A DNA stretch of 64,000 bases, taken from positions 21,536,570 through 21,600,569 of the forward strand of contig JAJLRJ010000002.1 of assembly GCA_024195265.1 (NCBI GenBank). The letters run 5' to 3'. This DNA is from Dendrophyllia cribrosa (taxonomy: Eukaryota > Cnidaria > Anthozoa > Scleractinia > Dendrophylliidae). The notes beneath the pieces were generated by a model. It saw only the letters and a list, made by a program, of their open reading frames with translations. It was not told the origin of the DNA and did no database searches. The position numbers and the translations under genes are program-made. Shown here in pieces: positions 1-10,869 of the stretch (position 1 is its first letter; each line of letters starts with the position of its first letter).

Positions 1-47
1 TGAAACAAGAAAAACGCGTTCAAAACAATTCTTACTTAATATATTAT

Positions 48-307
48 TTATTTAAATTCATAGTTTATCGATTTCACTCCATGATATGGTGTAACAGGAA
101 AATCTAGAACGTTAATAGCCTGCTGTATACTTTTCCAGAAAATCTCGAAGGACACGCGACCGAATGAACGCGTGGATACGCCCCTCGCTCGCGATTCTTC
201 ATTCTCGAGGTGAAGCATTGGGTGAAAAGTGGTGTTCACATAACTGGTTAAATGGAAAGAAACCGTATACAAGAATCCCTCTGCTTGTATACTGGATCCG
301 TGAGGAT
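48..307 (-). CDS. Possible terminal exon of an unrecognised gene
   Basis: An open frame of about 87 codons runs leftwards to a TAA stop at 50-48, with an AATAAA overlapping the stop (52-47). Upstream on the minus strand a T-rich tract is followed by an AG at 309-308, a plausible splice acceptor, so this could be a last coding exon. The peptide has normal composition (a stretch rich in Phe, Tyr, Ser and Thr, then a charged middle) and no motif I can name. No start codon lies in the frame, so upstream exons would have to lie to the right, in a region where I see none. It could be a chance frame. Low confidence. Confidence 0.3.
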
Positions 308-320
308 CTGCTTCAGCCAA

Positions 321-657
321 AAAAAAATTGAATATAAAAAAATTTAAGGCAAAGCTGAAAACATTCGTATCCGTTTTGTTTTATACGGACACCTATCTCT
401 CAGAATACGGACACCATCCTCTCAGTGATATAGGGGAAAGGCCCTGAGCCATCCCCCCTCACCCCCTTTCCTGCAAAAATATAAGCCCCGAAGCACCGAA
501 ACTTCATTCAGTCACTAAAATTTTCACCTCCACCACCCTTATTCGCCTATTCTCAAACCGAACGGGCGGAATGAAAAAAGTGCTGCCACAACAAAAACAA
601 GGCAACAAGTAACATCGGTCTTCTTATTTATCGAGAAATTTCCTTAATAGTTTGTAA
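321..657. other. Intergenic stretch, nothing recognised
   Basis: AT-rich with a short C-rich patch near 450-470. No credible coding frame, RNA gene or repeat boundary was seen. Confidence 0.4.
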
Positions 658-949
658 TAGAGCGGCCTTCAATTGAGTATCGAAAGTAATTCCGTGATTT
701 CTTTGGTTTTGCATTGCTACGCTTTGTGATTGGCCATAAACAATGTCGCGCCACTTTCTCAACCAGTCAGACTTAAAACCAAAACCAAATGTGATTTTAA
801 TACTCGCACGCGTTTTCCCGCGCTTGGCGCCGGCTTCATCTATTTGCTTGGAGTTCTGATTGGTTTATTGGATTGTCTCCGTCTGTTGTGATTGGCCAGA
901 GTACTTACTTCGGTTTTGGTTTTACGACAATCAATTGAAAACTGCTCTA
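658..949. mobile_element. MITE with terminal inverted repeats (family A, copy 1)
   Basis: The ends are inverted copies: TAGAGCGGCCTTCAATTGAG at the left and a matching ACTGCTCTA-type end at the right. A near-full copy lies in reverse orientation at 48704-48989 and a truncated one at 53286-53377. TA dinucleotides at both ends fit a Tc1/mariner-like target. There is no coding capacity, so it is a non-autonomous DNA transposon derivative. Confidence 0.7.
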
Positions 950-950
950 T

Positions 951-1026
951 CTACCTTGATTTTGATTGGTCAGAGTAATTACTTTGCTTTTGGCTTTACG
1001 ACACTTGATTGAAAACCTTTCTATTA
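951..1026. repeat. Second partial copy of the family A MITE right end
   Basis: The last ~70 bases of the adjacent MITE (GATTGGYCAGAGTA through the AATTGAAAAC-type end) are repeated immediately downstream with divergence. This gives a short direct duplication of the element's end. Confidence 0.55.
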
Positions 1027-1439
1027 AACCTGATAAAACTAACTTTTGTAACCGTCCTATGGAAGGACCAATCGACAAATTCAAAGCACTGGATCCTTGG
1101 GAAGAATCTAGTCAGCAGAAACAATATGAAACTGTTAAATTGAATGGCTGATTTGGGAATATATTTTTTAACCGAATAATTTCGAACGGTTCAATTCTTC
1201 GTTAGGATATAACCGTACTTTATAAATTAAAAAAACGTTATAAATATGAATTTAAACAAGCAAATGATATAAAATTACATAAATTATACAACAGTGAAGC
1301 GATAAAAGTCTAAAGTTGGACTTTCGTAGTTGCACGATGTATTTTTTTTTTCAAAATCACCCAACCCCCTCCCCACTCAAATATTTAATGTTTCGCCCCT
1401 AACTTAGCCTTTCACAAGCTATTAGCCCTCAGTTTCCGT

Positions 1440-1645
1440 CACTCCCAAGGTCAACTGTGAAGACATGTAGTATAGTTCTAACTTTTGAGTTTGTGGACGG
1501 AATCCTCTGGTGTTACCATTCAAATTAAACCTCTTTGGCAGTACTTCAGTACTTTGGCATGGTACCATTTACTTTTTAATATTTTACAAATGAAATTTGG
1601 GATTTTTATTGAATTTTGATCTTGGCAGTCTTTTAGCAGTTAAAG
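1440..1645 (-). repeat. Dispersed repeat (AACTTTTGAGT family), minus orientation
   Basis: The segment holds GTTCTAACTTTTGAGTTTG, a block resembling TGGTGTTACCATTCAAAT, and a reversed TAAAATATT. The same blocks occur in the same order, in plus orientation, at 58640-58830 and 62640-62800. It overlaps the 3' UTR of the SDR gene and may supply its poly(A) signal region. Confidence 0.5.
1605..1610 (-). terminator. Poly(A) signal of SDR gene 1
   Basis: AATAAA on the minus strand, 38 bases beyond the TAA stop at 1650-1648. The spacing suits a short 3' UTR. Confidence 0.5.
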
Positions 1646-1647
1646 GG

Positions 1648-3528
1648 TTAAACATTCCTCGCCTTTTCTATTTCTTCATTAGTCATGCACGGTAAAAGTT
1701 TCAAAAGTTCTCGTACTCCTTCCTGCACTGAGATAGTAGCTTGAAAGCCCAGAGCTCTTATCTTCTTGTATGACACTTGATAATCTCTCTTATCTTTATC
1801 CTCTCCGGCTGTATTTTCCGTGATAACACATCCCGGCACACACTGCTGGATAACACCGGCAACATCGCTCTTGGACAAATTCATGTTTTCGTCTCCAACA
1901 TTAAACGCCTGCCCTGCCATTCGCTTGTAATTTTCCATTGCAAGCACAAAAGCCCTGGCAGCGTCTTTCACGTGGAGGAAAGTGCGGCGGAATCCCCCCT
2001 GATACAGCTCAAAGTGTTGAAGCCTCAGAGCCTTTTCAGTAAGATCATTCACTAACAAATCAAGCCTTAGCCGGGGGGACACTCCAAACACTGTTGCCAA
2101 ACGAAGAGCCACTCCTCCCGCGTCTAGCACCATCGTTTCCCCCTCAGCTTTTGTGCTGCCGTAGAGCGTCAGAGGGGAGATAGGCGTGTCCTCCTCACAA
2201 AGACCGCTGAGAACAGCTCCGTAGCATGAGCCAGTGGATGCGTACACTAAATGCTGATTTGGCGCCAGTCTGTCTACAATGTTCTTGGTGCCTTGTTGGT
2301 TTATCTACGAAACAGTAAAACAGAGAATGATATGAAAAACGAAGCACAAAACCAGCGAAAAAAAAAGAGATATCGGAAGGCGAGAAGCGCTTAGAAAACG
2401 TTGGCTTCCTTTGCGCGCCTCCTTCCCCCAGCACCGAAGATCCTAGCGCCTGCTGGAACAAGATGGAGTTATCGAAGAATACGCGCAATTACAAAGACAA
2501 AGATGTACACCACACTCACGCGAAACTCAAATAACTCGTTTCTGTAAAGGAGACTATCGTTACACCTCAAGTGTTAAAGCCATGCTTGATAAATTACAAC
2601 TAGACCCCCTTGTGAAGAGAAGGAAAATCTCTCGTCGGACTTAGCTGTATAAAATCATTCATAACATTGTCGACGTGGACAAAGAGCTTTATATACAAAT
2701 GTCCAAAGAACTGAGCACAAGGAACAGCCATAAGTTTAAATTACAAGTCCAAACGAGCACTAAAGATGTATTTAAATATTCTTTTTTATAAGAACTGCTA
2801 GAGATTGGAATAATCTTACAAACATAGCTACAATCCCCTCCTTAAATAAATTTAAGGAAGAACTTGCTAAATATTTAGATTAACTTATTGAGACATTATT
2901 TTAATTGAATAGTTTTACCGACTTATTTATTTGTTTATTTCTATTTTATTATTTATTATTGTATAATTGTTTATATATATTAATTTATAGTTATTTATTT
3001 TTATTCATGATTGTACATAGCTTAGTTGCATTTTATTATATATTGTATATATAGTTTTATAGTTGGTGTGATGCCTATTGCCTTTACCGACTCAATAAAG
3101 TTGAAGTTGAAGTAGAGCCTGCTCGCTGGCCATAGGCTACCTCTCCCTTTAGAGCGTGCCCTTCGCGCGCGTCCTCGAAATTTCGCCTTATAAATAAACC
3201 GGTATCTGCTACTACAAACCTGAATGGCTTCACTCTTATTCTTCTCACAGGCTGGGTAGCCTACAATAGCAGCGAGATGGACAATAGAGTCACAGGCGAA
3301 CATATGTTCAGCCAACAGCTCCTTGTCCAAGATATCTCCTTGAACAATCTCCAGATGGGGATTACCAGCGTGTGCTAAGAGAGGTCCCACACCCCACAGG
3401 AACTTGTCATAGACTTTTACTTCGTAACCACGTTGGAGTAGCATTGGTACCAGTGTTGATCCAAGGTAGCCTGCACCGCCTGTAACTAGCACTCGTTTGG
3501 TTAAAGCAGGGTGTCCATTGCAGTCCAT
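1648..3528 (-). CDS. NAD-dependent epimerase/dehydratase, extended SDR (two coding exons)
   Basis: Extended short-chain dehydrogenase/reductase, probably acting on a nucleotide sugar or similar substrate; the exact reaction cannot be read from sequence. Exon 1 is 3528-3220 (103 codons) and exon 2 is 2304-1648. The 915-base intron has GT at 3219-3218 and AG at 2306-2305, phase 0. The product is 321 residues: Rossmann motif GGAGYLG at 17-23, acidic Asp after beta 2 (VYDKF), ASTGSCYG near 125-132, and catalytic YxxxK at Tyr151/Lys155. The exon junction was set by alignment to the uninterrupted paralog at 41699-42802, which fits without gaps there. It lacks that paralog's ~48-residue N-terminal extension. 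An acceptor-like T tract plus CAG at 3552-3550, 21 bases before the ATG, hints at a spliced 5' UTR. The intron carries a LINE remnant. Confidence 0.88.
2450..3115 (+). mobile_element. LINE 3' fragment inside the SDR gene 1 intron
   Basis: On the plus strand, antisense to the host gene, broken frames match the C-terminal end of non-LTR retrotransposon ORF2 proteins. The diagnostic piece reads RTARDWNNL, then [11 protein letters not shown], then a stop near 2883. An AT-rich 3' UTR follows and ends with TTTACCGACTCAATAAAG and a short GTTGAA tandem tail. It is 5'-truncated and inactive. The same type of tail occurs near 5580 and 33220. Confidence 0.7.
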
Positions 3529-3642
3529 TTTCTTGTTGTCTGTGTTTGTCTGAAAAAAAGGGAACGATTATTACTCGGTAAGCTGGTTGTTTGCTTGAAC
3601 TGTGAAGGCTCCTGAGGTGCTTCTATCCTTTATTATAAAACG

Positions 3643-3803
3643 CTCAAGGAAATGTGCGCGCTAAGATTGGTTTAACCTAGTTCATTATAGCTCGATACAA
3701 TTTTTTTAATTTTAAACGACCAGAAAGGGAAAAAATTCGCGCGTGCTTTATCGAGTTATATTGAACTCGGTTTGACCAATCATAGCGCGCGCATTTCCTT
3801 GAG
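3643..3803. mobile_element. Palindromic MITE upstream of SDR gene 1
   Basis: Both ends read CTCAAGGAAATG(Y)GCGCGC in inverted orientation, and most of the 161 bases can fold into one hairpin with mismatches (AACCTAGTTCAT... against ...TTGAACTCGGTT). It lies within ~300 bases upstream of the SDR gene 1 start, so it may sit in the 5' UTR intron or promoter. Confidence 0.6.
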
Positions 3804-4423
3804 TATTTTACTGATAAACTTATGTAAATCGCGAATAGCCTTACAAACGTTTCCCTGTTGACACCTCTTTTATGTTTTTGTTTCGAGTTCTGATTAGCTC
3901 ATTGTGCACTGAAAAATTGCAGTAATGACTAAGTGTTAATCATTATCAGAAGCTTATCTGAGCTTCTGTCATTATATTATGATAAAACAAACCGCCCCTC
4001 CAGATGGTCGTAAAGCGCGGATCAGCTGTGACAGGTGTTGAATTTTTTTCGCAGAAGTCTTGGAGGCAATAAACTAAGGAAAGCGCCCGGTGCGTATGCA
4101 AGTGCATGCTCGAGAGTGCTTCTTGCTGTTCTAGACTTATCTCATTTTGTTCCACTCGTATTTTCCCCCGAGCTGCGTTTCCCTCACTTTCTACTGAGTC
4201 TACAGTCTGAATCGCACAGCAGGAGAAATTTATACGCTGTAAAAGGCAATGTCCAGTGACAGCTTTATGTTAAGTTCAGTTAACTCTCCCCCTGTGGACA
4301 CCTCGCTATAACAGACACCACGTTCGGATTACGGACAGTCATTGAACGAAGTCCCAGCGAATAGAAGCCGCGGTCACACTACACACTTTTACCTAGGGAA
4401 AACTTCCGACGTATTGACCTATA
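3804..4423. other. Intergenic, no gene recognised
   Basis: Open frames of about 70 codons overlap on both strands near 3946-4259 and have no family resemblance. No repeat boundaries were identified. Confidence 0.35.
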
Positions 4424-4850
4424 CCCTGGGCGCCAGAGGTTTTATTTTTTTAGTGAAAACTACAAGCAATTGCAAAAAGAGTTGAGACATTGTGTACTGT
4501 AGTGCATATTTCGAGGATAACGTGGTTTTCAACAAGTCCCCTCCCCCTCTCCCCTTATCAATGCTGTACCAGATCAAACATGCCATTCAAACTAACAGTC
4601 ATCAACACTGAAAGGGGGAAGGAGGGGGGGGGGGGGGGGGGGGTCAGTAGCACATGGCATTGATTTGATTTGTGTTACGCAGTCGCTATTATACGGAATG
4701 AACATTTTTTTGGAAAGTGTCTAAACCTTTTTGCACCTGCTTGTAGTGTGCGAGTGGCAAAGCCGCGACGAAGACGAACAACGCGCCGAGAAAAAAAAAA
4801 TAGAAGCTTCTTCTAACCGTTTTATACGCGGTTTATTTCACTCTTTATAT
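4424..4850 (+). repeat. Dispersed repeat, interrupted copy
   Basis: Two pieces (about 4424-4456, starting ACCCTGGGCGCCAGAGG, and 4745-4850, with AAGCCGCGACGA, CGCGCCGAGAAAA and CTTCTTCTAACCGT) match in order the reverse complement of 7612-7806. The gap between them, with a 20-base G run at 4624-4643, looks like inserted or unrelated sequence. Confidence 0.5.
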
Positions 4851-4851
4851 T

Positions 4852-5240
4852 TAGGCCCCGTCCACACTACGCTGGATAAATTTGAAAGCGCAACTTTATT
4901 CTCACGGTTAGGCCTACCGTCTACGCTAACTCGGATAAATTGTCCACCGAAAACGGAACTTTTCGAAAACGCTTTTAAAATGGATAAATTTGAAAACACC
5001 GGCTTTGCGTTTGAGTGTGGAAGGAGACATTTTGATTGACAGAACTTTTCAAAAACGCTCTCCGGTGTCTCCAGTGTGGATAAATTTGAAAACTCCGGCT
5101 AGGCGTTTTAGTGTGGTACTTTCGAAAACGCTCTACGGAGTAGATGAAGTTCAAATCTCCGGCTAGGCGTTTCAGTGTGGACGGAAAACGTTTGCTGCGT
5201 TTTCAAAGAAAAAACGCCGTTTTCAAATTTATCCGGCTCC
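4852..5240. repeat. Low-complexity transposon-like repeat (GGATAAATTTGAAAAC class)
   Basis: It starts GGCCCCGTCCACACTACG and contains several direct and inverted copies of GATAAATTTGAAAAC, CGAAAACGCT and GGCTAGGCGTTTNAGTGTGG. This matches a class of non-autonomous repeats I recall from many marine invertebrates. The 102-codon frame across it (4731-5039) is a by-product of the repeat and not a gene. Confidence 0.6.
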
Positions 5241-5479
5241 TCTGGAGCCTGCCTGGGTAAACTCATCTCGGGTTTCATTTTCCGCAGGTGAAATCTGGAA
5301 AGATCGCACTACTGAAATCGACACCTGGGATTGTAGCGCGAAAGTAGAGTTAAATTTCATTCGCGCAATTGAATTTTTCAGTGGCCTTGGAAAAAACTGG
5401 TCACTGATGATGTAAAAGAATTCGGTGTAGTTATCCAAAGCTTGGTTTGGACCAGTCTGGATTAGTGAAAAGGCAAATA

Positions 5480-5585
5480 ATGATGAACTGTACATATCTT
5501 AATATTATTATGTATTATACATATAATTTTCCAGTTAGTGTGATGCGTTATGGGCTTTCCGAGTTAATAAAGATGAACTGATGGT
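5480..5585 (+). mobile_element. LINE 3' tail remnant
   Basis: An AT-rich block followed by CAGTTAGTGTGATGCG, TTTCCGAGTTAATAAAG and a short GATGAACTGATGG tail. It closely resembles the 3' end of the LINE fragment at 2450-3115. Confidence 0.5.
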
Positions 5586-7611
5586 TGCCTTGTCTCGCAC
5601 CGAGAGTTAAATAGGTACCCGTTGCACTGGGTCTGGCTCGTCTTGAAGATATAGTCTGTTTCTAAAACAAAATCAATTGCTCAATTTCAAACCAAATCTC
5701 AGAACGGCGACTAAAACTGAAGTGAAATTTAAAACAATGGAATTTAAAAGATACTTACAATTAGACAATACGCTACGTGTTATATGTCCGGTTCAGTCAT
5801 CAGACGATAAAACTTCCCATCGGTCACAATTAAAAACTTCAGTTTCCCTAAGTAACTGTAAATGTTGACCACTACTATCGACGAGCACGTGGGGTCTGGC
5901 AATGCGTTCGACGATCTCGTGAAGGTAGACTTTTTTGAGGTTTTGGTCAACGCCAAATTAGCCTCCCCGCACATTTTTCAGGGGCACCCGCCTTGGCTGG
6001 AAACTGGTACCCACGCCAGCCTCGCTTTCGTTCTCGTGCTCAGACTCCCCCTGGCATCGAACGCATTCTTTTTTACTGTGATTACTACTAGTTATACTTA
6101 TAGCTTACTACTAATAGTAATCATCTTACTACTAATAGTAATCATAGATTATATATAGTGCGTCTACTCATCCACCTCGTCTTGACATAGTACCCCAGTT
6201 TCAGCCACTGTTGTAAATGATAAAAATGATCAAGAACTGCTAGTTTTATAAACTGTCACGATTAAGTCAAATGTTATATACTCAGGGATTTTAAGAACAT
6301 CGCGTGTCACTGTAGTATAATGTGTATTACATAAGTGTTTCGGCTCACGAATGTAACTATGTTTTCTGGTACAAGAGCTAAAATTTCAGTTTGGCGCAAT
6401 GGCCACAAGACTATCCGGTCACCGCGCCACCAGGGACTCGCCACCAACGAAGGAGCGACAGCTTGCAACGATGTCTCAGAAGTTTAAATGTCTCCGCTGA
6501 AAAAGTCTGCGAAAAATGATGATTGGTTGAGATTTAATTTGATGATGACGTCATCATTCTTCGTGATCAGGACAAAACAAAATGACGGAGAGTGGAGGAG
6601 ATTGTATTCATAAAAGCGTGCAAGAATTTTTCTAAATATCTGAAGCCTAAAGGAATCCCGTAGCGAACTTTTAACGAAGCTTTACAACATTTACAATATT
6701 AAATCGTTTGGATCTTCTGCTTTTGGTTTTCTCCCTACACCGATCTTCTTTGGAGTATTTGCCATACTTGCTGCGAGCTAGCGCGAGCAGGTAAGTTCCC
6801 GGGAAAAGTTATTTTTCATGTGGACTGTTACATGTTTGTTTACATTAACGCTCGTTTCCGGTTTGCGCTGATTGGCCAAATTCTGACAGCTCGGACAGCT
6901 GGGAGCCACGGGAAGTATTGCGGTCGGCATTCAAATATCTGAAACATCGTTGCTCTCTCCTCCGCAGAGGCTCCCACCGGTATTCAAAAACTAAATGTTA
7001 AAAAAAAAGTGAGCGCGCGGGAAACGATGGGAAGAGTATCACCCCCCGCGCGCTTTCTTTCCCCTCTCCCCAGCCTCCTAGTGGCACAAAGAGGCCTCTG
7101 CGGAGGAGAGAGGACATCGTTGCAAGCTCTCGCCCTCTGCTCCCCCAAACCCGAAACCCAAAACCCTGAACCCGAGTTAGAAAGCTTGCTCGCAGGCTAT
7201 TAAAATCCAAAACAACCTAATCGACCTTATATCGTCGAAATTATACCAGGAGAAAACATCATTTGATGACTACAAAAAATACTCACAAGAGTACAAGCCA
7301 AAAAGCGAGTCAACAGTATTTTTAAATGTCCCAGCCATGATTATATAAGTTTTATTGCGTATTATTTTCAACACTAAGAACAAGTTTCCCTTAATTTTTT
7401 TAAACAAAGATATGATACTACCATGATATGTGACGTTTCATTGCTTGCATTTTTATTGTTTTAGAAAATTCATAAATTATCCTTTAATCAGATTTACTGA
7501 CCAAGAAACGAATTTTTAAACAAAACATAGCATAACGGAACAGAATAAAACAAAGCGAAACGAAGTTAAAAGAACACTGTGGTAACTCAGTTTTACTTAC
7601 TGTGTTCCTGT
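5586..7611. other. Intergenic, no gene recognised
   Basis: Contains ACTAATAGTAATCAT direct repeats (6107-6148), a palindromic TGACGTCA site near 6545, and a strong but isolated donor-like CAGGTAAGT near 6790. The overlapping frames at 6998-7210 are GC-skew artefacts on opposite strands. No coding exon could be supported. Confidence 0.35.
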
Positions 7612-7806
7612 TGACAACACCCTGCTGGATCCAGAGGTCCGTTCTCTGAACATCACGGGTGAAATTAACCGCATAAACGGTTAGAAGAAGCTCGCGAGAC
7701 GGACCTGTTTTTCCCTTTTCTCGGCGCGTTGCGCCTCGTTGTCGCGGCTTCGCCGCTTAAAAAACTCTCCGGTTTTCACAAAAAAACCCTCTGGCACCCA
7801 GGGTAT
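7612..7806 (-). repeat. Dispersed repeat, second copy (inverted to 4424-4850)
   Basis: The reverse complement reads ACCCTGGGTGCCAGAGGG, then GGCGAAGCCGCGACAACG, CGCGCCGAGAAAAGG and GCTTCTTCTAACCGTTTATG. These are the blocks of the copy near 4.4-4.85 kb, here uninterrupted. Confidence 0.55.
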
Positions 7807-7855
7807 GTTGACAATTCCTATTAACAAAAACTGTTGACACAAAGGGCAATGTATT

Positions 7856-7999
7856 GTATATGTTGTAGTTAATTTTTTATTTCAGGTAATTTTTGTTTTT
7901 CCTTTGTTTCAAATTCATTAGCATAATATTATATTACCATACCCAAAAACAATGGAAAAATAAAAATTACCTGAGATAAAAAATATCTACAACATATAC
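7856..7999. mobile_element. Palindromic MITE (family B, copy 1)
   Basis: Inverted ends GTATATGTTGTAG / CTACAACATATAC, with arms continuing through TTTTTTATTTCAGGTAATTTTTG and its complement. A related element with TATATGTTGTGG ends lies at 40741-40907. No coding capacity. Confidence 0.65.
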
Positions 8000-8052
8000 A
8001 CTAATAAACTCAGTGTTCTGAATTACATCTGTATGTTTAGACTTTGACAGAT

Positions 8053-8215
8053 GAGGTGCGAGTTATCGAGGTATAATTATAAAGAAAATGAGCTGAAGGT
8101 AAATAAATAACTTTGAGTTAGGCGGGAGGTTCGAGTTATCGAGGTATAATTATAAAAAAAAAATGAGCTGAAGGGAAAACAAATAACTTTGAGCAAGGTG
8201 GGAGGTTCGAGTTAC
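8053..8215. repeat. Two-unit tandem repeat (GTTCGAGTTATCGAGG)
   Basis: Two consecutive units of about 75 bases share GCGAGTTATCGAGGTATAAT, ATGAGCTGAAGG, AAATAACTTTGAG and a GGGAGG end. A third partial unit start follows (GGTTCGAGTTACAG). Confidence 0.6.
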
Positions 8216-8300
8216 AGTTACCGGGATTCAACTGTACAATGACTCGTTTCATTTCCGGTATGTGCCGGTTTATTTGGTTTGTGAGCGCAATGGGTCAAAG

Positions 8301-8712
8301 CACAGGTAGCCCAAGCTATATGTGTCACAGTTACCGGTTACGAGTGAAATTATAAGGATTTGTATGAGAAAAAATTGTCCATTCTAGGAGCTAAGAAATA
8401 CGAACAAAAATTCAATAAAAATTGCCTACCTTACTTCGCTTGTGTGTTTCCTTGTCTCCTATGTGGTTTTTGGGGCGATTTAGAGCGTTTCCAGTGAGAG
8501 CAATGGAACTAAAACTCACTGGAAACGCTCTAAATCGCCCCAAAAACCACACAGGAGACAAGGAAACACACAAGCGAAGTAAAGTAGGCAATTTTTATTG
8601 AAATCTTGTTCGTATTTTTTAGCTCCTAGGATGGACCGTTTTTTTCTTATACAACTCCTTATAATTTCGCTAGTAACGGTTACCGTGACAAATATAGCTT
8701 GGGCTACCTGTG
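8301..8712. mobile_element. 412-bp near-perfect fold-back element
   Basis: Two ~200-base arms, CACAGGTAGCCC... and ...GGGCTACCTGTG, pair almost completely around a short centre near 8506-8512; the inner arm around AGCGTTTCCAGTGAG is essentially perfect. A 7-base direct repeat GTCAAAG lies immediately outside each end (8294-8300 and 8713-8719), as expected of a transposed element. It has no open frame. It is probably a fold-back/MITE-type DNA element. Confidence 0.75.
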
Positions 8713-8782
8713 GTCAAAGTACGAGTACAATCAGTACTGCAATGGGTCAGTAGTTTCAATGACCATCGAATAAAAGACATCT

Positions 8783-8875
8783 ACTCGTTTCATTTGGTTT
8801 GGGCCGAGTACAACAACTCGTTTCATTTGGTTTGTGCCGCCGAGTATAACGACTCGTTTCAAATGGTTTGTTTTT
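8783..8875. repeat. Three-unit minisatellite (ACTCGTTTCATTTGGTTTG)
   Basis: Three degenerate units of about 31-36 bases are built on ACTCGTTTCAWWTGGTTTG plus a GCCGAGTA spacer. Related text occurs once more near 8242, on the other side of the fold-back element. Confidence 0.6.
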
Positions 8876-8920
8876 CTTTCTGCAATAGATAAGAGTACGA
8901 TCGCTATGGTAATGGTATGA

Positions 8921-10869
8921 TAATAGTAAATACGTTTCTGATCAGTCAGGCTTGATAAATCTTATCTACGAAAATAAACGTCAAAGCAAAGGCAGCAAAG
9001 AAGTTTCGCATTCAGGGCAAAGCCGTGTCCTTTTAAACGCGCTGGGAATGTTGGATACTATGTATTGTGACGTTCAACATGGCGCAGAAATGGTACCGAC
9101 AAACTTTTTTCTCGATTCGTTCCGCTTGGCATAAATGTCACAGGACACCCAACACCAGATAAGGAAGCGTCTCCTTCGTCGACGCAACAATGAAAGTGTA
9201 TGATAGCCATAACTATGACCTGCGTTGCAAATGCTCCATTAATAGTAAATACGTTTCTGATCAGTCAGGCTTGATAAATCTTACCTACGAAAATAAACGT
9301 CAAAACAAAGGTAGCAAAGAAGTTTCGCATTCAGGGCAAAGTCGCGTCTTTTTAAACGCGCTGAGAGTGCTGGATACTATTGTGACGTTCAACATGGCGC
9401 AGAAATGGTGCCGACAAACTTTTTTCTCGATTCGTTCCGCTTGGTACAAATGTCACAGGACACCCAACACCAGATTAGGAAGCGTCTCCTTCGTCGACGC
9501 AACAATGAAAGTGTATGATAGCCATAACTATGACCTATTAGAGAAACTAGCCATAACTATGACCTGGGCTGCAAATGCTCCATTAATAGTAAATACGTTT
9601 CTTATCAGTCAGGCTTGATAAATCTTACCTACGAAAATAAACGTCAAAACAAAGGTAGCAAAGAAGTTTCACATTCAGGGCAAAGCCGCGTCTTTTTAAA
9701 CGCGCTGAGAGTGCTGGATACTATTGTGACGTTCAACATGGCGCAGAAATGGTGCCGACAAACTTTTTTCTCGATTCGTTCCGCTTGGTACAAATGTCAC
9801 AGGACACCCAACACCAGATTAGGAAGCGTCTCCTTCGTCGACGCAACAATGAAAGTGTATGATAGCCATAACTATGACCTATTAGAGAAACTAGCCATAA
9901 CTATGACCTGGGCTGCAAATGCTCCATTAATAGTAAATACGTTTCTTATCAGTCAGGCTTGATAAATCTTACCTACGAAAATAAACGTCAAAACAAAGGC
10001 AGCAAAGAAGTTTCGCATTCAGGGCAAAGCCGCGTCTTTCTAAACGCGCTGGGAATGCTGGATACTATTGTGACGTTCAACATGGCGCAGAAATGGTACC
10101 GACAAACTTTTTTCTCGATTCGTTCCGCTTGGTACAAATGTCACAGGACACCCAACACCAGATTAAGAAGCGTCTCCTTCGTCGACGCAACAATGAAAGT
10201 GTATGATAGCCATAACTATGACCTGCGTTGCAAATGCTCCATTAATAGTAAATACGTTTCTTATCAGTCAGGCTTGATAAATCTTACCTACGAAAATAAA
10301 CGTCAAAACAAAGGCAGCAAAGAAGTTTCGCATTCAGGGCAAAGCCGCGTCTTTCTAAACGCGCTGGGAATGCTGGATACTATTGTGACGTTCAACATGG
10401 CGCAGAAATGGTACCGACAAACTTTTTTCTCGATTCGTTCCGCTTGGTACAAATGTCACAGGACACCCAACACCAGATTAAGAAGCGTCTCCTTCGTCGA
10501 CGCAACAATGAAAGTGTATGATAGCCATAACTATGACCTGCGTTGCAAATGCTCCATTAATAGTAAATACGTTTCTTATCAGTCAGGCTTGATAAATCTT
10601 ACCTACGAAAATAAACGTCAAAACAAAGGCAGCAAAGAAGTTTCGCATTCAGGGCAAAGCCGCGTCTTTCTAAACGCGCTGGGAATGCTGGATACTATTG
10701 TGACGTTCAACATGGCGCAGAAATGGTACCGACAAACTTTTTTCTCGATTCGTTCCGCTTGGTACAAATGTCACAGGACACCCAACACCAGATTAGGAAG
10801 CGTCTCCTTCGTCGACGCAACAATGAAAGTGTATGATAGCCATAACTATGACCTATTAGATAAACTATA
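8921..10869 (+). repeat. Six-unit tandem array (315-344 bp units) with open frame
   Basis: Units begin (TAATAGTAAATACGTTTC) at 8921, 9240, 9584, 9928, 10243 and 10558, giving lengths of 319, 344, 344, 315, 315 and a partial last unit. The 344-base units contain a 29-base insertion duplicating AGCCATAACTATGACCT. The last three units are almost identical and, being 315 bases, keep one frame open over 300 codons with a 105-residue peptide repeat; the first in-frame ATG is at 10082 and the TAA at 10868. Single ATG-started frames also occur from 9190. No upstream promoter, splice signal or known domain was seen. Either a satellite with an incidental frame or a lineage-restricted repeat protein; I favour satellite. 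Confidence 0.85.

Noticed and set aside
6785..6800. First exon ending at the strong donor CAGGTAAGT
   Set aside because: No open frame of useful length leads into it and no matching acceptor/exon was found downstream.
6998..7210. Overlapping opposite-strand frames near 7.1 kb
   Set aside because: Mutual shadows in purine/pyrimidine-skewed sequence without family resemblance.
8921..10869. CRISPR array
   Set aside because: Units are 315-344 bp with no spacer/repeat alternation, in eukaryotic DNA.
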